A DNA stretch of 35,458 nucleotides from Alkalihalobacillus pseudalcaliphilus (GCA_001038565.1 LFJO01000005.1:217722-253179), one strand, 5' to 3'; positions 22,757 through 31,229 are shown, counted from the first letter of the stretch. Notes: a model not told the origin generated them from the sequence alone. Numbers and translations are program-made.

Positions 22757-23422
22757 ATGAATGAGGAAATGGATGTAAAAAGTGATTTTTCTGAAACAAT
22801 CGAATTAATTAAGGGAGGTCTTGAACCTTATAAAAGACTCTCAAAAACACAAGTAAAGATTTTAGATGCTGCAAGAGAGTTATTTTCTACCAAAGGTTTT
22901 GAAAATAGTTCAACTATGGACATTGCCAAGCTCGCAGGTGTTGCAGAAATTACCCTTTTTCGTAACTTTAAATCAAAAACGAATTTATTATTTCAATTAT
23001 TAGCACCAGCCATAGCAAAAGTCTCAATGCCAACGAAGATTAATAAAGATAAATATCTTTTACCTGAGGAAGCAATTAAAGATATTATTTTAGAAAGGGT
23101 TCGAGCTTTTAAAGAACATAATATAGAAATGACAATTTTACTCAGCGAAAGTATTTATCACGAGGAAGTAAGGAGAGCAACAAAAGAGTTTATGATTGAA
23201 CCATTAAAGAGCGCGATGAGAGTATTTATTCAGGAGAAGGTCAATGAGGGATATTTCCGTAACGTTGATATCGATGCAACGATTGACTTGATCTATTATA
23301 GTGTCTTAGGTTTTATCATTAATTATTATTTGTTGAATGAATCTCCAGAAAGTGAAAATGTGGAGGAGTTAGTTCGTACTTACCTACAAGTTTTATTAAA
23401 AGGGCTGTTTCAACATACGTAA
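22757..23422 (+). CDS. TetR/AcrR family transcriptional regulator
   Basis: A 221-residue one-component repressor-type protein. After a 25-residue acidic lead, the DNA-binding domain occupies about 28-80: KTQVKILDAARELFSTKGF, MDIAKLAGVAEITLFRNFKSK (helix-turn-helix). The rest is the all-helical ligand-binding and dimer domain. The start is ATG 22757 behind GAGGGTG. A TATAAT at 22704-22709 may be its -10, but no convincing -35 is seen. It lies 180 bases before ppc, which has its own good promoter, so a regulatory link to ppc is possible but not shown. Confidence 0.87.
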   Translation: MNEEMDVKSDFSETIELIKGGLEPYKRLSKTQVKILDAARELFSTKGFENSSTMDIAKLAGVAEITLFRNFKSKTNLLFQLLAPAIAKVSMPTKINKDKYLLPEEAIKDIILERVRAFKEHNIEMTILLSESIYHEEVRRATKEFMIEPLKSAMRVFIQEKVNEGYFRNVDIDATIDLIYYSVLGFIINYYLLNESPESENVEELVRTYLQVLLKGLFQHT

Positions 23423-23445
23423 AATCTATTAAAAATGCCCTTTCT

Positions 23446-23474
23446 TTGAGTTATTACCTTAAATCTAGTATAAT
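23446..23474 (+). promoter_or_regulatory. SigmaA promoter of ppc
   Basis: TTGAGT (23446-23451), 17 bases, TATAAT (23469-23474). The leader to the start codon would be about 120 bases. Confidence 0.75.
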
Positions 23475-23602
23475 GGTCAGATAGATAGAGACAAAAAACC
23501 GTTGTATGGAATATGATTAAGCTTAGAATTTTTCAATTATTTGAAATTATCTCTTCTTATTGAAAAGCAAAATCTGAGCTGGAGAGTATGGAGGTTGGGT
23601 AA

Positions 23603-26356
23603 ATGACAGCAATGACAGATAATAACGTATCATTACGGAATGATGTTAAGAAGTTAGGGAATATATTAGGGGAAATTTTACAGCATCATGGTGGTACAGA
23701 ACTATTTAATAAAGTAGAAACTATCCGTGAAATGACCAAAAAGTTAAGACAAAATTATGACCCTAATACGTATGAAAAACTTAAAGCAGAAATCAGTAAT
23801 TTAAAGCCACCTACAAGACAGCAGGTTATTAGAGCTTTTTCTGTATATTTTCATTTAGTTAACATGGCTGAACAAAACCACCGTATCCGTAGAAGAAAGC
23901 AATATCAGTTACAAGAAGGTGCCAAGCTTCAATCATTCTCATTGGAGAAGTCTGTTTCTACATTGAAGGATTTGGAAATGACTTCTGATGAAATAAAAAA
24001 AGTACTTAACAATCTGTCCATTGAATTGATCATAACAGCTCATCCGACAGAAGCTACCAAAAGAACGGTTTTAGAAATTCAAAAACGTATATCATATATT
24101 TTAAATCAATTGGACTCTCCACTTGTAACAAAAAAAGAGAGAATTCGTTTGGAAGATAGCTTATACAATGAAGTCGCAACTTTATGGCAAACAGACGAGC
24201 TTCGTCATAGAAAACCAACTGTTATCGACGAAGTTAAAAATGGTCTATATTATTTTGAGGAAACTTTATTTGAAACGATACCGGAAATACATCAAGAACT
24301 TGAACAGTATTTACAGGAGTATTATCCAGAGGAAAAGTTAGAAGTACCTAATTTCCTTCACTTTGGTTCCTGGATTGGTGGTGACCGAGATGGTAACCCA
24401 AATGTTACCCCTGAAGTTACATGGGAAACCTTACAACTTCAACGACAGTTAGTCCTGAAAAAATACCGTAAGTCGATCACTGATCTAATGAAACGCTTTA
24501 GTCAGTCAAGTTCAAGAGTAGTGGTTAACCAGGAGTTTGTATCACATGTTGAACAAGAAGAGTCAAAGTATTTGGAGTCGGGTGAAGAGTGGTCCGTCAA
24601 AAGTGAAATATATCGACGTAAATTTGCGATTATCTTAAAAAGGTTAAGTGAAGTAGGAAAATCTGACCTTGGTTATCAACAATCTGAAGAGCTTGAAGCA
24701 GACTTAATAAGAATTCGTGAACTTGTAGAAGAACATCAACCATCAGAGAAGAAATTAAAGACAATCCGTCATATCATTAGACAGGTTCAATTGTTTGGTT
24801 TCCATTTAGTAACGTTGGATATTCGTAACCATAGTGGAGAACATGAAATTGCTGTTTCTGAATTATTAAATGCTGTGAAACTATGTGATGATTACTCATC
24901 ATTAACGGAAGAAGAAAAGATAAAGGTATTAACGAGTGTATTAAAAGATCCAAGGCCTATTTCTTTATTAGAAGCCGACTATTCGGAAGAAACACTAAAA
25001 GTTCTTAATGTATTTAAAATGATTCGAAAAGCTCATTTAGAATTTGGTACACGTTCAATTGAAGTATATCTCGTTAGTATGACACAATCTTCTAGTGACC
25101 TGTTAGAGGTCCTAGTATTAGCTAAAGAAGCTGGGATTTATCGTTTACATGCAGATGGTCGCGTCGAAAGTGGCTTACATGTAGCTCCGTTGCTGGAGAC
25201 GATTGACGATTTAGTTGCTGGTCCACAAATCATGAGAACGTTATTTGATTTGGATTTATATCGTTATCATTTACAAGTTCGTGGCGACCACCAAGAGATT
25301 ATGTTAGGATATTCTGATGGAAGTAAAGATGGAGGAACATTAACAGCGAATTGGAAGCTGTTTAATGCTCAGCTTGAAATCCACCAAATGGCGAAGAACT
25401 ATGATATTCGTTTGAAGTTCTTCCATGGACGGGGTGGCTCCTTAGGTCGGGGCGGCGGTCCACTTAATCGTAGTATCGTTTCACAGCCGGTCGAAACATT
25501 AGGTGATGGTGTGAAGATTACCGAGCAAGGTGAAGTTTTGTCTTCACGATATTTATTAGAAAGCATCGCATTCCGTAACTTAGAGCAAGCAACTTCTGCC
25601 TTAGTTGAGGCGACAGCTACAGTGAACAAGAAGTCCAAGCATGGTCATTTCCGCGAAAAAGAGTGGGAACTTGCCATGGAAGAAATGTCCCAACATGCAT
25701 TACGAAAATATCAATCACTTGTTTTTGAAGATAATGATTTTCTAACTTATTTTAATCAGGCAACGCCATTAAAAGAATTAGGTGAGTTAAATATTGGCTC
25801 AAGGCCAACTCGTAGAAAGAATAGCTCTAAATTCGAAGATTTACGAGCAATACCGTGGGTGTTTGCTTGGACACAATCACGCCAAATGATACCTGCTTGG
25901 TACGGAGCAGGAACAGGCTTTAGTTCTTTCTTGGAACAAGGAGCAGAGAATTTGGAAATGCTACAGAACATGTATCAGAGCTGGCCATTTTTCCACTCAA
26001 CGATTCATAATTTACAAATGGCATTAATGAAGGCCGATTTGTTCACGGCGAAGGAATATTTGAATTTAGTAGAGGATTCAAACATGGCTGAGCGTATCTA
26101 TTCAGATATTGCAACAGAATATCAGAAAACAAAAGAAGCCTTATTAAAAATAACAGGAAACCAAGAGTTACTTGATAACTTTTCTAATATTCAGGAGTCA
26201 GTACGCCGTCGTAATCCTTATGTAGATCCACTTAATTTCTTACAAGTTGATTTGATCCAAAAAATGCGTACAACTGATGAGGTAGACGAAGAGTTAATGA
26301 CTGAAGTTCTACTCACTATCAGCGGTGTCGCAGCCGGATTAGTTAATACAGGCTGA
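23603..26356 (+). CDS. ppc: Phosphoenolpyruvate carboxylase
   Basis: A 917-residue cytoplasmic enzyme that makes oxaloacetate from PEP and bicarbonate, refilling the TCA cycle. Catalytic motifs are complete: ITAHPTEATKRT (His147), GSWIGGDRDGNPNVT (~252-266), FFHGRGGSLGRGGGP (~606-620), and the C-terminal RRNPYVDPLNFLQ. Length is typical for bacterial PEPC (870-960). The start is ATG 23603, eight bases after GGAGG. It is a single gene with its own promoter and terminator. B. subtilis lacks this gene and relies on pyruvate carboxylase, so its presence separates this genome from that species. Confidence 0.97.
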   Translation: MTAMTDNNVSLRNDVKKLGNILGEILQHHGGTELFNKVETIREMTKKLRQNYDPNTYEKLKAEISNLKPPTRQQVIRAFSVYFHLVNMAEQNHRIRRRKQYQLQEGAKLQSFSLEKSVSTLKDLEMTSDEIKKVLNNLSIELIITAHPTEATKRTVLEIQKRISYILNQLDSPLVTKKERIRLEDSLYNEVATLWQTDELRHRKPTVIDEVKNGLYYFEETLFETIPEIHQELEQYLQEYYPEEKLEVPNFLHFGSWIGGDRDGNPNVTPEVTWETLQLQRQLVLKKYRKSITDLMKRFSQSSSRVVVNQEFVSHVEQEESKYLESGEEWSVKSEIYRRKFAIILKRLSEVGKSDLGYQQSEELEADLIRIRELVEEHQPSEKKLKTIRHIIRQVQLFGFHLVTLDIRNHSGEHEIAVSELLNAVKLCDDYSSLTEEEKIKVLTSVLKDPRPISLLEADYSEETLKVLNVFKMIRKAHLEFGTRSIEVYLVSMTQSSSDLLEVLVLAKEAGIYRLHADGRVESGLHVAPLLETIDDLVAGPQIMRTLFDLDLYRYHLQVRGDHQEIMLGYSDGSKDGGTLTANWKLFNAQLEIHQMAKNYDIRLKFFHGRGGSLGRGGGPLNRSIVSQPVETLGDGVKITEQGEVLSSRYLLESIAFRNLEQATSALVEATATVNKKSKHGHFREKEWELAMEEMSQHALRKYQSLVFEDNDFLTYFNQATPLKELGELNIGSRPTRRKNSSKFEDLRAIPWVFAWTQSRQMIPAWYGAGTGFSSFLEQGAENLEMLQNMYQSWPFFHSTIHNLQMALMKADLFTAKEYLNLVEDSNMAERIYSDIATEYQKTKEALLKITGNQELLDNFSNIQESVRRRNPYVDPLNFLQVDLIQKMRTTDEVDEELMTEVLLTISGVAAGLVNTG

Positions 26357-26373
26357 TTCATCCATAAAAAATC

Positions 26374-26412
26374 ATATAACCTCCGAAGCACGAGTGCTTT
26401 GGGGGTTATTTA
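26374..26412 (+). terminator. Terminator of ppc
   Basis: ATAACCTCCGAAGCAC / TGCTTTGGGGGTTAT stem with a few G-T pairs and a GAG loop, 17 bases after the stop. Confidence 0.9.
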
Positions 26413-26535
26413 TATGCAGATAGGGCAGGGGAATCTTGACAAAAAACATTTTCGTAATTTTCTAATTTTAAGTGACTCTTTTTTTGGAGTGTGAAATTAC
26501 ACTGGAGAGAAAATTAACTAAAATGAAGGTTTAGG

Positions 26536-26625
26536 ATGATTAGGGCATTTGTAATAATTATTGCACTTCCAGTCATAGGGTTACTTATGTTATTGATTGG
26601 TTTTGTCACTAAGAAGAGGTCGTAA
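26536..26625 (+). CDS. Small single-helix membrane peptide, 29 aa (putative)
   Basis: ATG 26536 opens a 29-codon frame: MIRAF, a 20-residue hydrophobic helix (VIIIALPVIGLLMLLIGFV) and a basic end TKKRS, ending at TAA 26623. An AAGGT word stands about eight bases upstream. A charged tail after one membrane helix is the usual form of small Bacillus membrane proteins. A second hydrophobic frame (EEVVKLLSLIPLVISLS...) follows at about 26613-26699 but has no start codon. Too short for homology by eye; the evidence is composition and a modest ribosome site. Confidence 0.45.
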   Translation: MIRAFVIIIALPVIGLLMLLIGFVTKKRS

Positions 26626-26793
26626 AATTACTTTCATTAATTCCACTCGTGATTTCACTATCAATAGTCTTTTTAGTATTAATAAGTCTACGCCCATAAG
26701 TAACTTTCATACAAAACAATTTACCCGAAAATTCACCCTTTTCCTTTCATTTTTGATATGATGAGAGAAAAGTGAATTGTGGGGGAGAGTTCA

Positions 26794-27543
26794 TTGATAG
26801 CAGAAAGTATCGTACGGATATTAACCATATCCGTATACGCAGCGATCGTTATACCAATTATTCTTATTCTAGTTGCAAAGCTTAAGTTTAAAGTGTCTAT
26901 GAAGTCCCTTTTATTCGGTATGCTAGCGTTCTTACTATTTTCACAAATCTTGATGAATGTGATTTTAACGCTCTTTTTCTCGACCGAAGCGACGAGAAGC
27001 CTATTTGGAGAAGGGATTTTATATGTACTGATCATTGCTATAACAGGTGCTGTTGTGGTTGAAATAGGTCGTTTTTTAACATTGAAGTATATGCTGAAAA
27101 AGGAAAGAAATGAAAAAGCTGCACTTGGTTTTGGTGTTGGTTTTTCAAGTCTTGAGACAGTTCTCGTATTGGGTTTTACAAGTGTAAGTATGTTGACAGC
27201 TGCCGTGATGATGAATGAAGGGTTATTTGAAGATCAAGCCTTGGCTGATCAATTAATGACGGTGTCTACAGGTTTTATTGTATTTGGTGTTCTAGAGCAG
27301 CTCTTTTCAATCGTAGTACATATTGCGTTATCTTTATTTATCTTATATGCTATTGCAAGCGAAAATAAGAAGTATGTTTATTATGCTATCGCTTTTCATA
27401 TTGCGTTTGCCGTTCCTGGTTTGTTATATCAACAAGAAATTATAACGAGTTTAGTTATTTCCCAATTGATGATGGCTGTAATCGCTTTATGTACGTGTTG
27501 GTTAGCCAAAAGGTATTATCAAGAATTAAAAACTAGTGGATGA
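26794..27543 (+). CDS. YhfC-family membrane protein (putative intramembrane metalloprotease)
   Basis: A 249-residue protein with about seven membrane helices. The YhfC (PF10086) pattern is visible: EIGRFLTLKYMLKKERN after helix 3, ALGFGVGFSSLETVLVLG (glycine-rich with a Glu in the membrane), VLEQLFSIVVHIALSLFILYA and FHIAFAVPGLLY, giving conserved Glu and His residues inside helices, as in CPBP/PrsW-like glutamic intramembrane proteases. Protease activity is inferred. The start is TTG 26794, seven bases after GGGGGAG; the GTG at 26779 lies on the ribosome site. It ends opposite the azoreductase at a shared terminator. Confidence 0.78.
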   Translation: MIAESIVRILTISVYAAIVIPIILILVAKLKFKVSMKSLLFGMLAFLLFSQILMNVILTLFFSTEATRSLFGEGILYVLIIAITGAVVVEIGRFLTLKYMLKKERNEKAALGFGVGFSSLETVLVLGFTSVSMLTAAVMMNEGLFEDQALADQLMTVSTGFIVFGVLEQLFSIVVHIALSLFILYAIASENKKYVYYAIAFHIAFAVPGLLYQQEIITSLVISQLMMAVIALCTCWLAKRYYQELKTSG

Positions 27544-27614
27544 CTGAGAACTACTTGAAATAGAGCGAGCTATTTAGTGCGTAGAAAATCTTAAAATCTA
27601 GATCTTCATATCGA

Positions 27615-27650
27615 ATAAAGACCTGTGCCCAACTTGGACACAGGTCTTTT
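27615..27650. terminator. Bidirectional terminator
   Basis: AAAGACCTGTG (27617-27627) / CACAGGTCTTT (27639-27649) between convergent genes. The loop contains CCAA/TTGG, which can extend the stem. Confidence 0.9.
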
Positions 27651-27663
27651 CATAGAATCATTC

Positions 27664-28293
27664 TTAATGAAATTGAGCGGCAACTTGTTTAACTTCTTCA
27701 AGTCCATCTGCGATGATTTCATCTCTTTTTTCTGGCATCGCATTATGACCTTCAATGATAACTTGGTCGATAACTTCCATACCAAAGATGTTATGGAAAA
27801 CATGATACATATAATTGACTGCGTGTTCAGAAGTGGCCATTTCTGGGGCAGAGAAGTTACCGCCACGTGCATTCAAGAAAATGACTTTTTTATCGTTTAA
27901 CAGCTGAAGCATCTGTCCATTTTGATCATATTTGAAAGTAAATCCTACTGAATAAATATAATCGATGAATGTATGAAGGCGTGCTGGGATGGTAAGATTC
28001 CATAATGGAAATGCAAAAACAAGGACATCAGCTTTCTCTACAGCATCCATCGCTTTTTGTTTGGCAGACATGAGGCGTTGCTCTTCTTCAGTTAACTGAC
28101 CTCCTGATTGAAGTTTGCCTAATGAATCGAATAACTCTTGGCCAAGATAAGGCATGTCTTCCTTAAATAAATCATAAGTTTGTATATGTGTTGATGAACT
28201 CTTTTTAAGAGATTCCATAAAAGTTTCATACATTTTACTAGATACTGCTTCGTTTGCTGGTCGATTATTAGCTTTTATGACTAGAATATTCAT
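27664..28293 (-). CDS. azoR: FMN-dependent NADH-azoreductase
   Basis: A 209-residue flavodoxin-fold quinone/azo reductase using FMN and NADH, in the cytoplasm. It has the N-terminal phosphate-binding region VIKANNRPANEAVSSKMYETF, the FMN-contact loop FAFPLWNLTIPARLHTFIDYI (~95-115), and the second loop LNARGGNFSAPE (~145). Length matches AzoR family members. The start is ATG 28293 with AGGAGG 11 bases upstream, a long but usable spacing. Such enzymes protect against quinones and electrophiles; B. subtilis homologues answer to YodB/MhqR, but I see no clear operator of that type here. Confidence 0.93.
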   Translation of the reverse strand: MNILVIKANNRPANEAVSSKMYETFMESLKKSSSTHIQTYDLFKEDMPYLGQELFDSLGKLQSGGQLTEEEQRLMSAKQKAMDAVEKADVLVFAFPLWNLTIPARLHTFIDYIYSVGFTFKYDQNGQMLQLLNDKKVIFLNARGGNFSAPEMATSEHAVNYMYHVFHNIFGMEVIDQVIIEGHNAMPEKRDEIIADGLEEVKQVAAQFH

Positions 28294-28336
28294 TATGATA
28301 AAATCCTCCTACTAATCTTTTGAAAGTAACTTCCCT

Positions 28337-28365
28337 ATCGTAACAAATTAAAAAGTGAGATGTAA
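28337..28365 (-). promoter_or_regulatory. Possible promoter of the azoreductase gene
   Basis: On the minus strand TTACAT (28365-28360), 17 bases, TACGAT (28342-28337). Just upstream lies GGAC-TTAT-GTCC (28368-28379), a short palindrome that might bind a regulator. Confidence 0.45.
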
Positions 28366-28539
28366 CAGGACTTATGTCCAATTTTTTGTGAGAAATTATT
28401 TGTTTTTATACTTTTAATAAAGTGTTAATGTTTATATAAAAGCCAGTTGAGGCTTGTAATAAAAGGTGTTGGAAAATGTTGTATTGACTTTCGGTGGATC
28501 TATAGTTTTAGGTCTTTGTACTCTACTGCTTTTTTCCCC

Positions 28540-28564
28540 GTTTATAGAAACGGTAATAGGGTAA
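28540..28564 (+). promoter_or_regulatory. SigmaB-like promoter
   Basis: GTTTAT (28540-28545), 13 bases, GGGTAA (28559-28564). Each hexamer differs by one base from the sigmaB consensus GTTTAA / GGGTAT, and the spacer fits. It stands 32 bases before the 22-codon peptide gene. Confidence 0.6.
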
Positions 28565-28596
28565 AGTAAAGGAAAGACAGAAGAGGAGTTGATAAC

Positions 28597-28665
28597 ATGT
28601 TAAGAACAATTTTGATGATTATCGGAGCCATTGTTGTCATTAGTTTTATTATTTCATTAATCTAA
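28597..28665 (+). CDS. Small hydrophobic peptide, 22 aa
   Basis: ATG 28597 follows AAGAGGAG at eight bases. The frame codes MLRTI and then an unbroken hydrophobic helix (LMIIGAIVVISFIISLI), ending at TAA 28663. It has its own sigmaB-like promoter and its own terminator 33 bases after the stop, so it is a complete transcription unit of about 150 bases. It should be a single-pass membrane peptide induced by general stress. Without homologues in view, a function cannot be given; a type I toxin-like peptide is an alternative, but no antisense RNA promoter was recognised. Confidence 0.6.
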   Translation: MLRTILMIIGAIVVISFIISLI

Positions 28666-28697
28666 ATGCACCTTACTTATAAAGAGCGTGAATGATA

Positions 28698-28723
28698 TAA
28701 AACTCCTTTTAAGGGGTTTTTTT
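28698..28723 (+). terminator. Terminator of the 22-aa peptide gene
   Basis: AAAACTCCTT / AAGGGGTTTT with a TT loop and a T7 tail. Confidence 0.85.
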
Positions 28724-28820
28724 CGTTATGAGTCAAAAAAGTAGAACTTCATACATAGTTTATCCATTTTATGGACATTCTTTATTTTGTAAAGAAATGA
28801 TGAGATAAGGAGTGGTTAAG

Positions 28821-30467
28821 TTGTCAAAAAACGAGAATAAAGCAACAGGAACGAATGTTGAAGGGGCTGGCGGTGCTCTTGATAAGCGTTACGGAAGCAA
28901 TGAAACCGAAGATACGTTAACGAACCGACAAGGTCACCCCGTTACAAATAATCAAAATATGCGAACGGTTGGAAATCGTGGTCCAACAACGCTGGAGAAT
29001 TATGATTTTCTCGAAAAGATTAGTCATTTCGATCGTGAAAGAATTCCTGAGCGAGTTGTTCATGCTCGTGGTGCAGGAGCACACGGATATTTTGAAGCAT
29101 ATGGTTCATTTGGTGAAGAGCCGATCTCTAAATATACAAGAGCCAAGCTATTTCAAGAGAAGGGGAAACAAACGCCTGTATTTGTTCGATTCTCAAGTGT
29201 TATTCATGGCGGACATTCACCTGAAACATTACGTGATCCACGCGGATTTGCTGTGAAATTTTATACGGAAGATGGAAACTGGGATCTGGTCGGTAACAAT
29301 TTAAAAATATTTTTTATCCGTGATGCACTAAAATTCCCAGATCTTGTTCATTCATTTAAGCCCGATCCTGTTACGAATATCCAAGATGGTGAACGAATTT
29401 TTGATTTTGTCTCTCAATCCCCGGAGGCTTTGCATATGGTTACTTTTTTGTTTTCTCCTTGGGGAATCCCGGCTAATTATCGAATGATGCAAGGTTCAGG
29501 TGTGAACACCTATAAATGGGTGAATAAAGACGGTGAAGCTGTTCTTGTTAAGTACCATTGGGAACCTAAGCAACCAATTAAAAACATGACACAGGAGCAG
29601 GCTGAGCATGTTCAAGGGCTAAACTTTAACCATGGGACTCAAGATTTATATGAAGCGATTGAACGTGGTGATTATCCTGAATGGGAATTATTTGTGCAAG
29701 TAATGAGTGATGATGACCACCCTGAATTAGATTTTGATCCATTAGACCCAACTAAACTTTGGTACAAAGATCAATTCCCATGGGTACCGATAGGGAAAAT
29801 GGTATTAAATAAAAACCCAGAAAATTACTTTGCAGAAGTTGAGCAAGCTGCTTTTGGTACAGGGGTATTAGTAGATGGCTTAGATTTCTCTGATGATAAG
29901 CTCTTACAAGGTCGGACGTATTCTTACTCGGATACACAGAGATATCGTGTCGGTGCCAATTATCAGCAGCTACCGATTAATGCACCAAAGAAACATGTGG
30001 CAACGAATCAAAGAGATGGACAAATGGCCTATCATGTCGATCAAGGACCTAAGCAAAACCCTCATGTCAATTATGAGCCAAGTATTCTTAATAACTTAAA
30101 AGAAGCTGATCAAGAAGGAAAAGAGTATAAACCGATTGTATCTGGTCAGTTGTCGCGTGAATCAATTGAACGTACCAATGACCACGCACAAGCAGGAGAA
30201 ACCTTCCGTCGTTTTGCTGATTGGGAGAAGGATGATCTCATTAAGAATTTGGTCACAACATTGAAGCCCTGTGACCAGCGAATTCAAGTTCAGATGGTCG
30301 AGCATTTTATGAAATGTGACCCGGAATATGGAAAGAGAATTAAAGAAGGTTTAATGAATAAAGAAAAGGAACATCACCAATCTCACAGAAATACGATTGG
30401 TGGAGATGGCTCTGAAGTAGCCATTGAAGATGCAATTCAACAAAGCCACGTATCAGACCCTTATTAA
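28821..30467 (+). CDS. Heme catalase, KatX/KatA-like
   Basis: A 548-residue monofunctional heme catalase that splits H2O2. Catalytic His81 lies in [14 protein letters not shown]. The distal Asn and heme-contact segment is [18 protein letters not shown] (~155-172). The proximal heme Tyr is in [14 protein letters not shown] (~358-371). The ~60-residue N-terminal extension and the tail with [15 protein letters not shown] make it longer than vegetative KatA (~480) and close to spore KatX (~547). The start is TTG 28821, eight bases after AGGAG; the GTG nine bases earlier overlaps the ribosome site. I see no clear PerR box upstream. KatX identity rests on length only, so no symbol is given. Confidence 0.93.
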   Translation: MSKNENKATGTNVEGAGGALDKRYGSNETEDTLTNRQGHPVTNNQNMRTVGNRGPTTLENYDFLEKISHFDRERIPERVVHARGAGAHGYFEAYGSFGEEPISKYTRAKLFQEKGKQTPVFVRFSSVIHGGHSPETLRDPRGFAVKFYTEDGNWDLVGNNLKIFFIRDALKFPDLVHSFKPDPVTNIQDGERIFDFVSQSPEALHMVTFLFSPWGIPANYRMMQGSGVNTYKWVNKDGEAVLVKYHWEPKQPIKNMTQEQAEHVQGLNFNHGTQDLYEAIERGDYPEWELFVQVMSDDDHPELDFDPLDPTKLWYKDQFPWVPIGKMVLNKNPENYFAEVEQAAFGTGVLVDGLDFSDDKLLQGRTYSYSDTQRYRVGANYQQLPINAPKKHVATNQRDGQMAYHVDQGPKQNPHVNYEPSILNNLKEADQEGKEYKPIVSGQLSRESIERTNDHAQAGETFRRFADWEKDDLIKNLVTTLKPCDQRIQVQMVEHFMKCDPEYGKRIKEGLMNKEKEHHQSHRNTIGGDGSEVAIEDAIQQSHVSDPY

Positions 30468-30495
30468 ATTTAAGAGCAAAAGAAAAGAAAAGTTT

Positions 30496-30709
30496 AAACC
30501 GCCTTTATGGCGGTTTCAGATTGTAGAAAAACCCCCAATTTTTAAAAGTCTGATTTTGAAAAAGGGGGTTTTTGATGTTTTAATTGATTTTTCCACAACA
30601 TATAGTTTTTAACGTATTATCAATACACTATATGTTGTATAGTAAAATTTTTAAAAGGCTGTCGAGACTTTCTCGACAGCCTGAAACCGCCTTTATGGCG
30701 GTTTTTTTT
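30496..30709 (+). terminator. Cluster of four hairpins after catalase
   Basis: In order: AAACCGCC/GGCGGTTT (30496-30516); AAAAACCCCC/GGGGGTTTTT (30527-30573), a clear terminator; a 12-bp inverted repeat ACAACATATAGT/ACTATATGTTGT (30595-30606 with 30627-30638); and AGGCTGTCGAGA/TCTCGACAGCCT (30656-30682) joined to a second identical copy of the first 21-base hairpin (30684-30704), now followed by T8. The repeated hairpin marks the borders of the cluster. No protein is credible inside it. The last hairpins may terminate a short RNA or act from the other side. Confidence 0.75.
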
Positions 30710-30774
30710 AATGAATTTCACTTAGTAATTTTTCGAGATAATATCATTATTGAAATAAGTATGCTAATGTGGTT

Positions 30775-31000
30775 ATTTTTGTATGAAAGTTGTTTTAAGC
30801 TGATATGAGGAGCTCTATTCGTCACTAGCGAAAATTATGCTCCGATACAATCGCGTGGCACGGGTGTCTCCGCATGTTTTAGTCCGCTGGGTTACTGCTT
30901 ATTCTCAAGTAAAAATAATCTGCGACCATTCTTTTGAATGAAAAAGGACAAAATCAAATTGAATGAAGTTCCACCAGTTAAAGAACAAGACACCACTTTC
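30775..31000 (-). repeat. Dispersed structured repeat, copy D (central deletion)
   Basis: Starts with the terminal motif TTTTTGTATGAAAG (30775-30788). The core's right third follows (GAGCTCTATTCGTCACTAGCGAAAATTATGCTCC, about 30809-30842), then jumps to the left end TGTCTCCGCAT (30864-30874), with the central stem region lost. The arm continues as TTACTG-TTATTCTCAAGT (30891-30910) and the relic frame LNEVPPVKEQD (~30957-30990), matching copy B's arm on its minus strand. The 69-codon frame 30938-31147 starts inside this arm, has no ribosome site and is not called as a gene. Confidence 0.7.
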
Positions 31001-31042
31001 ATGTTTGTTGGTGTCGGATCTAGTTTTGGCTGCGACATAAGG

Positions 31043-31054
31043 GTTTTGTATGAA
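31043..31054 (-). repeat. Solitary copy of the repeat's terminal motif
   Basis: TTTTGTATGAAAG occurs again at about 31043-31055 without a core. The same word in reverse complement (CTTTCATACAAAA) occurs near 26706-26718. These could be remnants of further element ends. Confidence 0.4.
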
Positions 31055-31068
31055 AGTATACTCAGGAG

Positions 31069-31109
31069 CTATCCAAAAATAAAAGAATCTTTCTTTTATT
31101 TTTGGATAG
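31069..31109. repeat. Perfect 18-bp inverted repeat (hairpin)
   Basis: CTATCCAAAAATAAAAGA (31069-31086), a 5-nt loop, and its exact reverse complement (31092-31109). No gene ends directly before it on either strand. It could be a stranded terminator, a minute mobile-element relic, or a processing site. Confidence 0.7.
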
Positions 31110-31229
31110 GTATGGAATTCGGTATTGGATTTCTAGGGATTTCCTGAACCAAGGGAAGTTCCTTTTGTTATGGTGTTAAAGAGACAGGTTAGTGAAATAG
31201 GAGAAGCTTCAGTTTGGTCAAACTGTGTA
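31110..31229. other. Intergenic DNA without recognised content
   Basis: Short stretch between the hairpin and the stop of the next minus-strand gene. A weak dyad AGGGATTTCC...GGGAAGTTCC (about 31134-31162) is the only structure seen. Confidence 0.3.

Noticed and set aside
28757-28780. GTTTAT...GGACAT as a sigmaB promoter of catalase
   Set aside because: The spacer is only nine bases and GGACAT is a poor -10. The TCCAT-TTT-ATGGA dyad there is too short to call an operator.
30595-30638. 12-bp inverted repeat as ends of an insertion sequence
   Set aside because: Only 20 bases lie between the arms, with no transposase and no target duplication.
30424-30808. Two overlapping plus frames after catalase
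   Set aside because: They run through the hairpin cluster, have no ribosome sites and translate the stems.
30938-31147. 69-codon plus-strand frame
   Set aside because: It starts in the arm of repeat copy D without a ribosome site and runs through the 18-bp hairpin. Its first 20 codons are interesting only as a relic shared with other copies.
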